Assembly: GCF_026250525.1 (NCBI RefSeq)
Contig: NZ_CP111043.1
Coordinates: 620,001 to 684,000 of the forward strand
Origin: Chondrinema litorale
GTDB taxonomy: Bacteria; Bacteroidota; Bacteroidia; Cytophagales; Flammeovirgaceae
Direction of reading: 5' to 3'
Length of the DNA: 64,000 nt
In this document: piece by piece, positions 43,781 to 53,416 of the stretch
How positions within the stretch are numbered: the first letter of the stretch is position 1
How the letters are laid out: every line of letters begins with the position of its first letter
Made by a program: the position numbers and the translations under genes
The notes under the pieces: generated by a model
What the model was told of the DNA's origin: nothing
The model's database searches: none
What the model saw: only the letters and a program-made list of their open reading frames with translations

Positions 43781-46165
43781 CTATTTCTTAAGTGTAAATT
43801 TAATCAAACGATCTTGATTAACAGGATATTCGCTCAGCATATAACCAGTTATCTGTTCAATTTTGGCTTTTTTACTTTTCATAAAGCTCATAATTTCCTC
43901 TAACCTCTTTTGATCGTCATTAGAATTTATATCTCCATTATATACAATTTCAACTTTGCTTTCAGGATCATCTTTAATCCAATCGGCTAGTTTTTGTAAA
44001 TCTCTTTTAGCTTCATCTGTTAGTTTATTCCTATTAGTAAAAAGAACATTAGAATTCTGACTTACAGTAATTTCTTTAGGTTTAAAACTGATACCGTCTT
44101 TGTGCCTCATTACTTCTGTTAAACCAATAAAATAACTTCTATCTCCCGTTTCAAACCCCATTTCCATGTTATTCATCAGATTAGCAAAGGTAGGATCTGG
44201 CTCCATTGCCTGAGAACTTATCTCATATTCTATTTTCTGTTCTATACTTCCAAACTCATCAAACAATTCTTTTTTGCCGAGATCAGTCATTTTATCCATA
44301 ATTAATACCAAGGCATCTAATCTGATCTCACGAAGCTTTTTCTCAATACCTACTTCATCTACATTGGTAACATTAAAGCTATTGTTGGTGCCTTTTACAT
44401 CTTTTTGAATTATGCTACCAAACACCTCAGTAGTATTAATCTCTACATTTGCATTAAACTCATATTGATAAGAATTAACAGGAACAGTAAACTGAAAGTC
44501 GTAAAGCGTATCGTAAACAGGAAAGTGCTGAATGGTATTCATTGGCGTTTGTTTCTCTACAGAATCATAAGCAAAGATGATATCCATGCTATAAGAACCA
44601 TCTCCCGGGAGCACCATAAAATATTTATCATCATCGGCTTTAGGTTCGAACACAAATGGCTGATACACTTTATCAGATGCACTAATTACTCTCATTAAAA
44701 ATGGCACTTTATTACCATCTTTCTTTATTGAAAGTTTTCCATATACGATGCACAATGGCATTACTTCTTGGTCGCGTTTTACTTCGAAGATATCGTAATT
44801 ACCATGGGTATAAACATTTGATTCGAATTCATTTTTATTAGCATTTCCTAAAATAGAGGCTTCTTGGCTAATAAATACTTCTCTATCTGAAGAAAACAAT
44901 TCTTTCTCTCCATCAGAAGATCGAGTGTAACAAATATCGTTATAGGTACTATTGATAGGGAAACCCATATTAGTAGGATGCGACCAAGCAGAACCTTCTC
45001 TTTTTGAGATAAAAATATCGTAATAACCCAATGTTCTATGCCCATCTGAACTAAAATACAAATCTTCCATATTGGCAGATACATATGGAGTTATTTCGTT
45101 TCTATTTGTATTTATTGGTCTACCTAGGTTTTCTGGTTTTGCCCAATTATCTCCTACTTTATATGTCCAATAAATATCGTAGCCTCCAAGCCCTCCAGCC
45201 CTATTGCTGGAAAAATATATATGATTGCCATTAGCAGATAAGCAAGCACCATTGATATTTGATGTAAGGTCGTTAATAGATTCTGGTAATAATTCCGGAG
45301 TCTGCCACGCCCCATTTTTCTTATCTAACTTAAAAAGCTTACAACTTTCTTTGGTTTCTCCAGCTAACAGTAACAAAGTATTTCCATCGCTAGAATATGA
45401 AACCGGTGCTACATAATTATATCCAAAGTTTATCTGGTCTGCTTGCACATCCCAAACTGAATCTTCATCATTTTTTAATCCATAAAATACATTATAACCA
45501 ACTGATTTTTTTGATGGAGGAATAAACACAATGCCTTGACCAAAGTCTACTACATGAAAATCGGTTCGTCTGTCAGATGAATACATCAACTGACTACTAA
45601 TACTCGGAATAACAGGATAAAAATCGTTGTAAGAAGAGTTTAGAGGGAAATCTAACGGTCTAGCTGTTGTATTTTTAAGTTGAAAACTATTGTATAAATC
45701 CACAGCTCCTCTACAAATATCTAACATATATGAAGCTTGTCGATAAAAGCTATTTGAAGTATCGTTGTAAATTTTCTTATGGAAATTTAGATAATCTGCT
45801 ATATAATTACTAGCACCTAAAAAGTCGCCATTATAATGTTGGCTTATACCCAAATAATAATAAACCTCGCCAGGTATACGAGTATCATTTTTATTTTCTT
45901 TGGCATCAAAAGCTTTTAAAAAACAGGCACTTGCTTCATTTTTTGAATCGTTAGACTGGAGATAACACAAGCCTAATAAGTATTGCAGATAGGCATCACT
46001 CCTATAGTTTACATCACTCACGATTAGCTCATATGCCTTTTCATATTGATTACTGTTGATATAATCACCTGCTTGCACTGCTGTTTGTGCTTGCAAGATC
46101 CCAATTGAAATGAAAAAATAAAATAATATAAAGTTTAAAAAACACCTGAATACAATCATAATCAC
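43781..46165 (-). CDS. TPR and PD40 (WD40-like propeller) exported protein
   Basis: 794 residues with a signal peptide (about 1-27). TPR-like helices (about 30-160) precede PD40 beta-propeller repeats (about 185-450; 'YSSDGNTLLLLAGE', 'SANGNHIYFSSNRAGGLGGYDIY', 'ANMEDLYFSSDGHRTLGYYDIFI'). The C-terminal third ends in a weak OmpA-like segment (about 695-794, 'VSQNSNVLFTNRNKLTDEAKRDLQKLADWIK'). In Bacteroidota, proteins with TPR-PD40-OmpA order (PorE-like) attach the type IX secretion and gliding machinery to peptidoglycan; here the OmpA part is too weak to be sure of peptidoglycan binding. It stands alone, with no por or gld neighbour. Confidence 0.8.
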   Translation of the reverse strand: MIMIVFRCFLNFILFYFFISIGILQAQTAVQAGDYINSNQYEKAYELIVSDVNYRSDAYLQYLLGLCYLQSNDSKNEASACFLKAFDAKENKNDTRIPGEVYYYLGISQHYNGDFLGASNYIADYLNFHKKIYNDTSNSFYRQASYMLDICRGAVDLYNSFQLKNTTARPLDFPLNSSYNDFYPVIPSISSQLMYSSDRRTDFHVVDFGQGIVFIPPSKKSVGYNVFYGLKNDEDSVWDVQADQINFGYNYVAPVSYSSDGNTLLLLAGETKESCKLFKLDKKNGAWQTPELLPESINDLTSNINGACLSANGNHIYFSSNRAGGLGGYDIYWTYKVGDNWAKPENLGRPINTNRNEITPYVSANMEDLYFSSDGHRTLGYYDIFISKREGSAWSHPTNMGFPINSTYNDICYTRSSDGEKELFSSDREVFISQEASILGNANKNEFESNVYTHGNYDIFEVKRDQEVMPLCIVYGKLSIKKDGNKVPFLMRVISASDKVYQPFVFEPKADDDKYFMVLPGDGSYSMDIIFAYDSVEKQTPMNTIQHFPVYDTLYDFQFTVPVNSYQYEFNANVEINTTEVFGSIIQKDVKGTNNSFNVTNVDEVGIEKKLREIRLDALVLIMDKMTDLGKKELFDEFGSIEQKIEYEISSQAMEPDPTFANLMNNMEMGFETGDRSYFIGLTEVMRHKDGISFKPKEITVSQNSNVLFTNRNKLTDEAKRDLQKLADWIKDDPESKVEIVYNGDINSNDDQKRLEEIMSFMKSKKAKIEQITGYMLSEYPVNQDRLIKFTLKK

Positions 46166-46241
46166 AGGTTAAATCACAAAAATGTTAAACAACACTTGAA
46201 AATATATTAATATTTCAAGATTGAATTGTTAGAACAATGGC

Positions 46242-46898
46242 TTATTTAAGATATTTTTTAATTAAGCCTGAAATATCGGATAAAGCAGCATTTTCAGCAA
46301 TTTCATATGGAGTTTTATTTGAATTATCAACAACTTCGGGCTTAGCTCCTGCTTGTAAGAGTGTTTCAATAATTTGTTTTTGCTCTCGCTGTTTCTCTCC
46401 AAAATGTGTAATCCCATTTATTGCCCAATGAATTGGAGTAGCTCCAAAATCATTATCTTTCACATCCAAATTTACACCTTTTGCTAATAGTATTTTAGCT
46501 ATTGATAATGCGCCCATCCATGCGGCCCAATGTAAAGCAGTTCCACCATGTGTACCATGATGGCTTAAATTAGCTTTATGGTCTATAAAAAGTTTAGCAA
46601 CCGAATCGCAATATAGGCTGATTGCAGCAATAAGTGGAGTATCTTTTAAATTCTTTGCATTACCATTTACATCACAACCTGCTGCGATATACAATTTACA
46701 AATCTCTAGAGCGGTAGATTCATCGATTTTATTTTCAAAAACACAGTCGCAAGCAAAGTGTAATGGATGAACAGCATGTTGGTTGACAAAACCAAACTTT
46801 ATAAACTTATCTTTTATTTCTGGATAAGTTTTTAAAGCTGTATTTATTGATGATATGTCTCCACTTTCAAAGTATTTCCTTATCAACTTATTATCCAT
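46242..46898 (-). CDS. Ankyrin-repeat protein
   Basis: 218 residues, no signal peptide. Four to five ankyrin repeats are visible: 'HAVHPLHFACDCVF', 'KDTPLIAAISLYCDSVAKLFIDHKANLS', 'HGGTALHWAAWMGALSIAKILLAKGVNLDVKDND', 'GATPIHWAINGI...KQIIETLLQAGAKPEVVDN', 'NKTPYEIAENA'. Ankyrin repeats bind proteins; no partner or function can be inferred. It is between the PD40 gene and the glycosyl hydrolase gene on the opposite strand. Confidence 0.88.
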   Translation of the reverse strand: MDNKLIRKYFESGDISSINTALKTYPEIKDKFIKFGFVNQHAVHPLHFACDCVFENKIDESTALEICKLYIAAGCDVNGNAKNLKDTPLIAAISLYCDSVAKLFIDHKANLSHHGTHGGTALHWAAWMGALSIAKILLAKGVNLDVKDNDFGATPIHWAINGITHFGEKQREQKQIIETLLQAGAKPEVVDNSNKTPYEIAENAALSDISGLIKKYLK

Positions 46899-47041
46899 AT
46901 TCAGATAAGTTTATGAAATGATAAATGCAGATTGGTACAGTAATTTAAATTGAAACTCTAAGAAAATCTTTATGGTTTCGTTGTGTCAATTAATTCTTTA
47001 AGAGCCAAAACATTTTGCCAAATAAACCTAACACGCTAACT

Positions 47042-48607
47042 ATGTATAAAAATATTATTTTTCAATCTAACCAAAACACATTGAACAATTTTCGACAAAA
47101 GAACAGCCTTGCTATACTTACAAATCAATTTTTTCAAAAATCAACTTTCTATTCTCTTTTAACAATTCTACTTCTAAACAATAACATATATGCTCAAGAA
47201 CCTCTGTTTGAAAGAGAAATGAGAGGTGTATGGATTGCTACAGTATTAAATATAGACTGGCCAAGTAAGTCTGGTTTAAAAGTGAAGATACAGAAAGAAG
47301 AGATGGAAAAGCAGCTAGATTATTTCCAATCTATTGGTATGAATGCTGTATTCTTCCAAATTCGACCAAATGGAAACCGCCTATACAAAGCAAAAGATGA
47401 ACCTTGGGCAGAGTGGTTAAAAGGTGAACAAGGTAAAAAACCTGGTTATGACCCATTAAAATTTATGGTAAAAGCTTGCCATGATAGAGGCATGGAGTTA
47501 CATGCTTGGGTAAATCCGTACAGAGTTGAGAGAGATAGCAGTAAAATACCTAACCATAAAAAGAACTTGCATCACCAACATCCAGAATGGATCATAAACT
47601 ATGGAAAAGGCACCGTATTAAACCCAGGTATTCCAGAGGTAAGAGAATATTTAGGCAAACTACTTGACCATGTTCTTAAAAACTACGAGATAGATGGTAT
47701 CCATTACGACGATTATTTTTATCCTTATCCATACAAAGGCCAACCATTTCCAGACGATGCAACTTTTGCAAAATATGGCAGTAATTTTAATGATAAAGCA
47801 GCATGGCGCAGGTATAACGTGGATGAATTAATCATCAAAACTAAAGAAGTAATTGACCGAAATAAACCTGAAGTAAAATTTGGAGTTAGCCCTTTTGGTG
47901 TTTGGAGAAATGCAGAAAGCGATTCGCTAGGTTCATCTACCAAAGCAGGAGCTCCTGCTTATGATTCGTTATACGCAGATACAAGAAAATGGCTAGAAAA
48001 GGGCTGGGTAGATTACATTGCACCACAACTTTATTGGGCAATTGGCTTTAAACCTGCTGCATATGATACCCTTGCAAAATGGTGGTCTGATAACTCATTT
48101 AACAGACACATTTATGCCGGCCATGCTGTTTATAAAATAAATAACAATTATGACTCAGCATGGTATAACCCTTCTGAAATGCCAAATCAGATTCGTGTTA
48201 ATAGAAGCTTAAAAGATCATGTAAAAGGCAGTATTTATTTTAGTGCAAAGCAGGTATTGTTAAATCCTAATAGTTTTGCAGATAGCTTGCGAACAGGATT
48301 CTATGCACAAAAAGCTTTGCCTCCGATTATGGAATGGAAAAGTCTGCCATTACCTAAGCAACCTAAAAACGTAAAAGTTAAAAAGAAAACTGATAGTTAT
48401 TTAGTTAAGTGGAAACATCCTAAAACAAAGGATAAGGCTTTGTTTCCTGCTTATTATGCTATTTGTAAAAAAACTGATAGTGGTAAAATGCATCTGATTA
48501 AAGTAATTAGCAGTAGTTATAAAAAAAAATTAATAAAATCAGATGCTAGTAATTTAGAGTTAGAGGTATACGCTCTTAATAAGCATTTTATTCCACAGAA
48601 GCTTTAG
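47042..48607 (+). CDS. Secreted family-10-like glycosyl hydrolase (DUF187/GHL10)
   Basis: The Met at 47042 is preferred to an upstream TTG (521 residues). A signal peptide ending 'NNIYAQE' (about residue 52) leads into a TIM-barrel catalytic domain: 'MRGVWIATVLNIDWPSKSGL', 'FFQIRPNGNRLYKAKDEPW', 'GMELHAWVNPYRV', 'GIHYDDYFYPYP', 'VDYIAPQLYWAIGF'. A short fibronectin-like C-terminal part (about 440-521) follows. GHL10 members are thought to cleave cell-wall or surface polysaccharides. The last 20 bases overlap the 3' end of the convergent gene at 48588. Confidence 0.9.
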   Translation: MYKNIIFQSNQNTLNNFRQKNSLAILTNQFFQKSTFYSLLTILLLNNNIYAQEPLFEREMRGVWIATVLNIDWPSKSGLKVKIQKEEMEKQLDYFQSIGMNAVFFQIRPNGNRLYKAKDEPWAEWLKGEQGKKPGYDPLKFMVKACHDRGMELHAWVNPYRVERDSSKIPNHKKNLHHQHPEWIINYGKGTVLNPGIPEVREYLGKLLDHVLKNYEIDGIHYDDYFYPYPYKGQPFPDDATFAKYGSNFNDKAAWRRYNVDELIIKTKEVIDRNKPEVKFGVSPFGVWRNAESDSLGSSTKAGAPAYDSLYADTRKWLEKGWVDYIAPQLYWAIGFKPAAYDTLAKWWSDNSFNRHIYAGHAVYKINNNYDSAWYNPSEMPNQIRVNRSLKDHVKGSIYFSAKQVLLNPNSFADSLRTGFYAQKALPPIMEWKSLPLPKQPKNVKVKKKTDSYLVKWKHPKTKDKALFPAYYAICKKTDSGKMHLIKVISSSYKKKLIKSDASNLELEVYALNKHFIPQKL

Positions 48608-49235
48608 CAAATTTCAATGAGTTTTTACTCACTGCATTAAAATATTCAATAAGGATTAGTGGCTGCAATTTATCATTTAAATTGAGATTTCTTCTCTTAG
48701 CATAATTGTTTAGATCTGCATCCATTTCCTTATTGAGTATAGGAAAAACCGAACTCATAAAGTTTTTCATTGGTATTAAATCTCCCTTATAAAAAATATA
48801 ATACTCAAATTTTTTATCGAACTGATGAACTCTTGGACCTAAAGGTAAAGTGGCAATTTTGTTGGTATTTAAATTCTTTTCTGGTCTTCTAAGAATATCC
48901 ATTGTACCCACTTTTACCAGTTCATAAAGATAATTACCACCTTTTCTATTTTCTGGTGAAATTTGCATAGATACAAACACTCTTGGTTGGCTTATAAAAT
49001 CATCATAGAAAAATATAGAAGAAATCTGATACGCAGAATAAGCATCTACAGTGCCATCATTATTAAAAAAAGTTACTACTTCCGAATCGTAATTTATAGA
49101 AAATTTACCTTGCTTACTCTCATTGCTTTTTAATTCAATTTCTCCTTCATAGATGTTTTCTTCTTTAGTTAGATCAGAGGCAACGGCTGCATTAAATACA
49201 CTTGTTAATAGGAATACATACAATACACTTTTCAT
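48588..49235 (-). CDS. Secreted protein of the same uncharacterised family (copy 2)
   Basis: 215 residues with a signal peptide ending 'AAVASD'. It shares the family layout: 'GEIELKSNESKQGKFSINYDSEVVTFFNN', 'AYSAYQISSIFFYDDFISQPRVFVSM', 'YELVKVGTMDILRRPEKN', 'FEYYIFYKGDLIPMKNFMSSVFPILNKEMD'. It is tandem with and downstream of copy 3 (49349) on the same strand, so they form an operon or a recent duplication. The 3' end overlaps the glycosyl hydrolase gene by 20 bases. Confidence 0.78.
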   Translation of the reverse strand: MKSVLYVFLLTSVFNAAVASDLTKEENIYEGEIELKSNESKQGKFSINYDSEVVTFFNNDGTVDAYSAYQISSIFFYDDFISQPRVFVSMQISPENRKGGNYLYELVKVGTMDILRRPEKNLNTNKIATLPLGPRVHQFDKKFEYYIFYKGDLIPMKNFMSSVFPILNKEMDADLNNYAKRRNLNLNDKLQPLILIEYFNAVSKNSLKFAKASVE

Positions 49236-49348
49236 AGTGGATTCATTTGAAATAAAAAATGACGCGGAAAGGCATTAGCGTATCAGGATTACTATTTTCC
49301 AACAGTAATCCTCCAATATTTCCAGCCTTAAATGCGGGATAGTAGTTA

Positions 49349-49999
49349 CTACTCGACAGTTACAGATTGTACCATCTGTAAATTACGGTAGTCAGCGTCA
49401 ACTAAGGAGTTATAAAAATCAGCAATTAAAATAGCATGAACACCTATTGTAGTATCCAGCTCATTAGCTTCAATAAAATTCGATATTTCTATATCATACT
49501 TCTTCTTAATTTTCGGAAGCATTTTTTTAGAAAAATCTTTTAAAGAAGTAAACTTTCCATTTTCAAAAAAATAATAGTCAAACGAAGCATGATAACGGGT
49601 AAAGTTGTCATTATCATGTTGTTGGATGAACTCCAAGTTGATATTTTTCTTTTCTTTTCTAAAAACAGCAATTTCTCCTTCCATAATAAGCTCAAAAAAC
49701 ATTTGGCTTGCATAATTTGCATCTGAGTAAAATGGTAAAGAAATATACCTTCTGGGAACCTGCATTATGTCATCAAAAAATTCAAAATAACTAGCTTGTG
49801 CAGCAGAATAAGCTTTTGTCATACCCTTTTCATCTTTCAACATTATTACTCCATGTCGATAATTGTAACTAATCTCTCCGTTTATCTCGGAATTATCTTC
49901 TAGGATAATTTTACCACTATGCCATTGAAGTTTATCAGTAGCAAAACAGATAGTTGAAAAGCAGATATAAATAGTGAGGATATTAAAAAAAACTTTCAT
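49349..49999 (-). CDS. Secreted protein of the same uncharacterised family (copy 3)
   Basis: 216 residues, signal peptide about 1-21 ending 'ICFAT'. It opens with 'LQWHSGKIILEDNSEINGEISYNYRHGVIML', then 'AYSAAQASYFEFFDDIMQVPRRYISL', 'FFELIMEGEIAVFRKEKKN', 'FDYYFFENGKFTSLKDFSKKMLPKIKK'. It aligns along its length with copy 2 at 48588 and, more distantly, with 24066. No enzymatic motif. The short 'GSG' turns and alternating pattern suggest a beta-rich fold. Confidence 0.78.
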   Translation of the reverse strand: MKVFFNILTIYICFSTICFATDKLQWHSGKIILEDNSEINGEISYNYRHGVIMLKDEKGMTKAYSAAQASYFEFFDDIMQVPRRYISLPFYSDANYASQMFFELIMEGEIAVFRKEKKNINLEFIQQHDNDNFTRYHASFDYYFFENGKFTSLKDFSKKMLPKIKKKYDIEISNFIEANELDTTIGVHAILIADFYNSLVDADYRNLQMVQSVTVE

Positions 50000-50799
50000 A
50001 GTTGGTTATTTCAAAAAACAGAACTTACTAATAATGTACTCGATATTTGAGAATGATTGCTACTGCAAGGAAATAGCCTGTGTAAGCTTAATTGGGGAAA
50101 ATGACAAAAATTTACAAAAAAGTAGATAAACTGGAATTTCTTTCAGCCTCTATAGAAATCACTAAAATATGTAATGACAATCAGATGAAGCATTTAGCAA
50201 TATATACCTTAAATTTATTATACAAAATATTAGAATCTTACATTTTTAGCTTCTTCTATATTGCAATATCCTGCCAAACCTGTGATTGAAAAATCAATGT
50301 AGCTTTTCACTATAAAACGAACTCCTAGTTATTTTTTAAGACCTAAAACGCCCTCTTGATTCAAAAAATTAAAGTCAGATTTCTAAATAAAACTTACCTC
50401 AAACTAGCATATAGAGCATTTATATGTGAGAATGGTCTAATTTATAAATAGGTATATTCTATATTGAATTAATACAATAATTCAATGAATGGATTCTACT
50501 ACAGAAGTAAAATTACACATCTCCTAAATTCAAAAAATAAATGTAAATACAATGTTATATTTTCTTCATTTTTTATTATTTGTTAATATAATTAAAATCA
50601 ACTACCTCACTAAAACAGAATAAATAATTAAAAATTTAATATACGCAAGAATTATATTCCAAAAAAAACACATAACCCCCCTTATTATGCTTACAAATAA
50701 GCAAATGACTATTATGTAATATTTTAGCTGTTTAAATGCTATTTTGATACATGGCTATAGTTTTTACGTATATAAGGATATACCTAATTATTACTAGCC
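50000..50799. other. 800-base AT-rich region without a convincing gene
   Basis: Very AT-rich, especially from 50380. One 65-codon frame (50092-50289, plus) has an atypical composition, no ribosome binding site and no domain, and I do not call it. No repeat array, tRNA or long palindrome is visible; only a short 5-bp inverted repeat near 50688-50702. It probably contains the promoters of the divergent genes at 49999 and 50800, or a lost gene. Confidence 0.5.
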
Positions 50800-52461
50800 A
50801 TGCATAACCAGTTCATGAAATTTTACTTTAACACTTTTACAATACTTGCACTAACAACATTGCTTGTAAACAGCTCTTATTCTCAGGTTGTATTAAGACA
50901 AGATGCTACCACTCAGGTAAATAATTATCTTAATGTACAATTTGGAATACAACCCGAAGATAAAAGTGATATACATTTATTTTACCAGAATAGATATTTT
51001 GAGGCTGTTTGGATTAATCCTAATGGTCAATTAAATAATAAAGCTCTTGAGCTTATAAACTATGCACAAAATCACGAATATGCTTCTCAAATTATAGATA
51101 AGCAGCTTGACGATTTATTATTTGAATACACCAACCAAAACCCAACAGACTTATGGAAGAAATCTAGTCTATTAGGGGCGATTGAAATTAGACTTTCTCA
51201 ACTCTATTTAAATATTGCGGAGATAAATTTACATGGCATAGTTAAACCAGAAGATATTGAAGGTATCGCCTGGAATGTTAGCAAAAGATATGTCAATTTA
51301 CCTGCTCATATGGAAAAAAGCTTATACACAGGTAATATCGAAAAAGGTCTTAATTCGCTTTTACCTAAAAGTGATGCCTATAAAAAATTACAAGAATATT
51401 TATCGTCTTACCAGTTTATTGAAAAGCATGGTGGATGGCCTACTCTGCCAGACTCTATCACCGAAATTGAATTGGGTGACACAAGCGATATAGTAAAAGT
51501 ATTAAAAGAAAGATTAATCATTTCCAAAGACCTTGATGCTATCTATTATAATGGAGTTGTTTTCGATAACCATGTTGAAGCAGGTGTAAAACATTTCCAA
51601 AAAAGGCACGGTCTTACTACAGATGGTAAAATTGGGAAAAACACTTTCCAAAACCTGAATATTACAGTATCAGAGAGAATAAGGCAGATCGAGCTAAACC
51701 TTGAGCGTTATAAATGGCTTCCAGAAAAAGAAAATAGAGGTGATAAGTATATATGGGTAAATATCCCAACTTATAAACTTCAACTATATAATAGAGGTGA
51801 ATTGATTACAGAACAAAATGTTGTAACAGGTGCTAAAAGAACTCAAACTCCCTGTTTCGATAGTTACATTACAAATATTGTAGTTAATCCTTATTGGAAT
51901 GTTCCTTATTCTATTGCTAAGAATGAGATTGCACCAAAAGTAACTGAAGACACACAGTATTTACTAGATAAAAATTATGAAGTTATTAACGGTTGGGGAA
52001 CTAACCAAGTAATCGATTCTGCATCTGCCGAAGGTTTAGATTGGTCTGATGCTTCTGTAAGACAAACTTATAGATTTAGACAAAAACCAGGTCCTGGTAA
52101 TGCCTTGGGAACTCTCAAGTTTAACATACCAAACCCTTGGAGTATTTATTTACATGATACACCATCAAAGTCTACTTTCTTAAGGGAAAAACGTGCATAT
52201 AGTCATGGATGTGTAAGAGTTCAGTATCCTGATCAATTGGCAATATTACTATTAAATGGTCAAGAAGGATTAGATGAAGAGACTTTGGCGGAGAAAATAA
52301 AAAGCAGAAAAACTCAAACTATTCAGTTAGAGGATCATGTAAATGTATTTATTGTTTATATGACAACCGATATAGATGAAGATGGTAACTTAATGCTTTT
52401 TGAAGATATATATGGCAGAGATGCCAAGATTGACAAGAAATTGCAAGAAAGATTAATGTAA
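50800..52461 (+). CDS. Exported L,D-transpeptidase (YkuD family)
   Basis: 553 residues (a second Met at 50815 is a possible start), signal peptide about 6-29. Order: an N-terminal scaffold domain (about 40-215), a peptidoglycan-binding helix bundle (about 220-285, 'GVKHFQKRHGLTTDGKIGKNTFQNLN'), and a YkuD catalytic domain (about 315-520; 'YIWVNIPTYKLQLYNRGELI') with the active-site motif 'YSHGCVRVQYPDQLA', all three residues H, C and R present. It should make L,D cross-links in peptidoglycan. Same architecture as E. coli LdtD (YcbB). Confidence 0.94.
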   Translation: MHNQFMKFYFNTFTILALTTLLVNSSYSQVVLRQDATTQVNNYLNVQFGIQPEDKSDIHLFYQNRYFEAVWINPNGQLNNKALELINYAQNHEYASQIIDKQLDDLLFEYTNQNPTDLWKKSSLLGAIEIRLSQLYLNIAEINLHGIVKPEDIEGIAWNVSKRYVNLPAHMEKSLYTGNIEKGLNSLLPKSDAYKKLQEYLSSYQFIEKHGGWPTLPDSITEIELGDTSDIVKVLKERLIISKDLDAIYYNGVVFDNHVEAGVKHFQKRHGLTTDGKIGKNTFQNLNITVSERIRQIELNLERYKWLPEKENRGDKYIWVNIPTYKLQLYNRGELITEQNVVTGAKRTQTPCFDSYITNIVVNPYWNVPYSIAKNEIAPKVTEDTQYLLDKNYEVINGWGTNQVIDSASAEGLDWSDASVRQTYRFRQKPGPGNALGTLKFNIPNPWSIYLHDTPSKSTFLREKRAYSHGCVRVQYPDQLAILLLNGQEGLDEETLAEKIKSRKTQTIQLEDHVNVFIVYMTTDIDEDGNLMLFEDIYGRDAKIDKKLQERLM

Positions 52462-52466
52462 AAGAC

Positions 52467-52499
52467 AAACGGGATTGCCATTATGGCAATCCCGTTTTT
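52467..52499. terminator. Bidirectional terminator between the transpeptidase and CAP genes
   Basis: 14-bp perfect stem (52467-52480 with 52484-52497), three-base loop whose bases form the stop codon of the convergent CAP gene, and a T-run on the plus side. Confidence 0.92.
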
Positions 52500-53239
52500 G
52501 CTTGTTCCGATTTAACCTTCCCAAAACTTTGTATCCAATTGTGTTGGTTATTATGAAACCCACCATAGTAACACGCTACATGAGTCCATTGAGGATTTAA
52601 TATATTTAAGCGGTGCCTCGAACCTTTAATTCCCGAATCTATTAATAACTGAATCACAATTTCTCTAGCTGTAGCAGAAGGGCCTTTACAGGCTAAATTT
52701 TCATTTCCAAACTGCATTTCGGCAGCAAATTCCTTTATTCTATCATTCGGCCAAGAACCATCAGTTCCTCTATGAGTTAATATCCAGTCATGAGATCCAA
52801 TATCATCACCATGTTTTTTAGAAGCATTATAGATTCCTTCATGCGGTTCTAACATATTTAGAGAAGGCATCATTTTCAATTTCTTTATTAATGTACTTAC
52901 AGCTTTTAATTCTTCTTCATAAGGATTAAACCAAACGGTATCAACTCTTTCTATTCTTCCTTTACCCTCAACATTGTAATAATTAGTAATTAAAGTATAA
53001 GACTGTTCACCTTTACCATCTTGGTAGTTTTTTCGTGCCTGTTCAACATATGGCATTACAAATTGCAAATATTCTCTAGGATTAGCTCGAACAAGATTTA
53101 TCTCTCTTACCATTTCCAATTCAGTTTGCTTCATAAAATCAGCTTCAAACTGCAATTGATCAATAGATTCTAAATCTGGCTGAGCAAATAAGAGACATGG
53201 GAGAAAGGTAAAAAAAATGAATAGTTTTTTTAGAAGCAT
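52481..53239 (-). CDS. Secreted CAP-domain (SCP/PR1-like) protein
   Basis: 252 residues with a signal peptide ending 'LLFAQ'. The CAP domain has 'MVREINLVRANPREY', 'ASKKHGDDIGSHDWILTHRGTDGSWPNDR', 'GNENLACKGPSATAREIVIQLLIDSG', 'SRHRLNILNPQWTHVACYYG' with the expected His and Glu of the shallow groove. CAP proteins act outside the cell, with peptidase-like or lipid-binding roles reported in different groups. It has no obvious partner gene. Confidence 0.9.
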   Translation of the reverse strand: MLLKKLFIFFTFLPCLLFAQPDLESIDQLQFEADFMKQTELEMVREINLVRANPREYLQFVMPYVEQARKNYQDGKGEQSYTLITNYYNVEGKGRIERVDTVWFNPYEEELKAVSTLIKKLKMMPSLNMLEPHEGIYNASKKHGDDIGSHDWILTHRGTDGSWPNDRIKEFAAEMQFGNENLACKGPSATAREIVIQLLIDSGIKGSRHRLNILNPQWTHVACYYGGFHNNQHNWIQSFGKVKSEQAKTGLP

Positions 53240-53416
53240 ACTCGTGAGTTTAGTTTAATTATTAAAGCTTATTAATATAATGAATTTTAATAATTGAATA
53301 TTGTAGGTAAACTATGACGCATCAAAAATGCCAACTATTTATTTTTTCATAAAAACTTCAGCTTATCCTATTTTATAGAGTTTTTTTTATCAATAAAGAT
53401 TATTAAAAATAAAGTA

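Noticed and set aside
50092..50289. 65-codon ORF on the plus strand in the AT-rich gap
   Set aside because: Weak start context, no domain or signal peptide, composition like the surrounding non-coding DNA.
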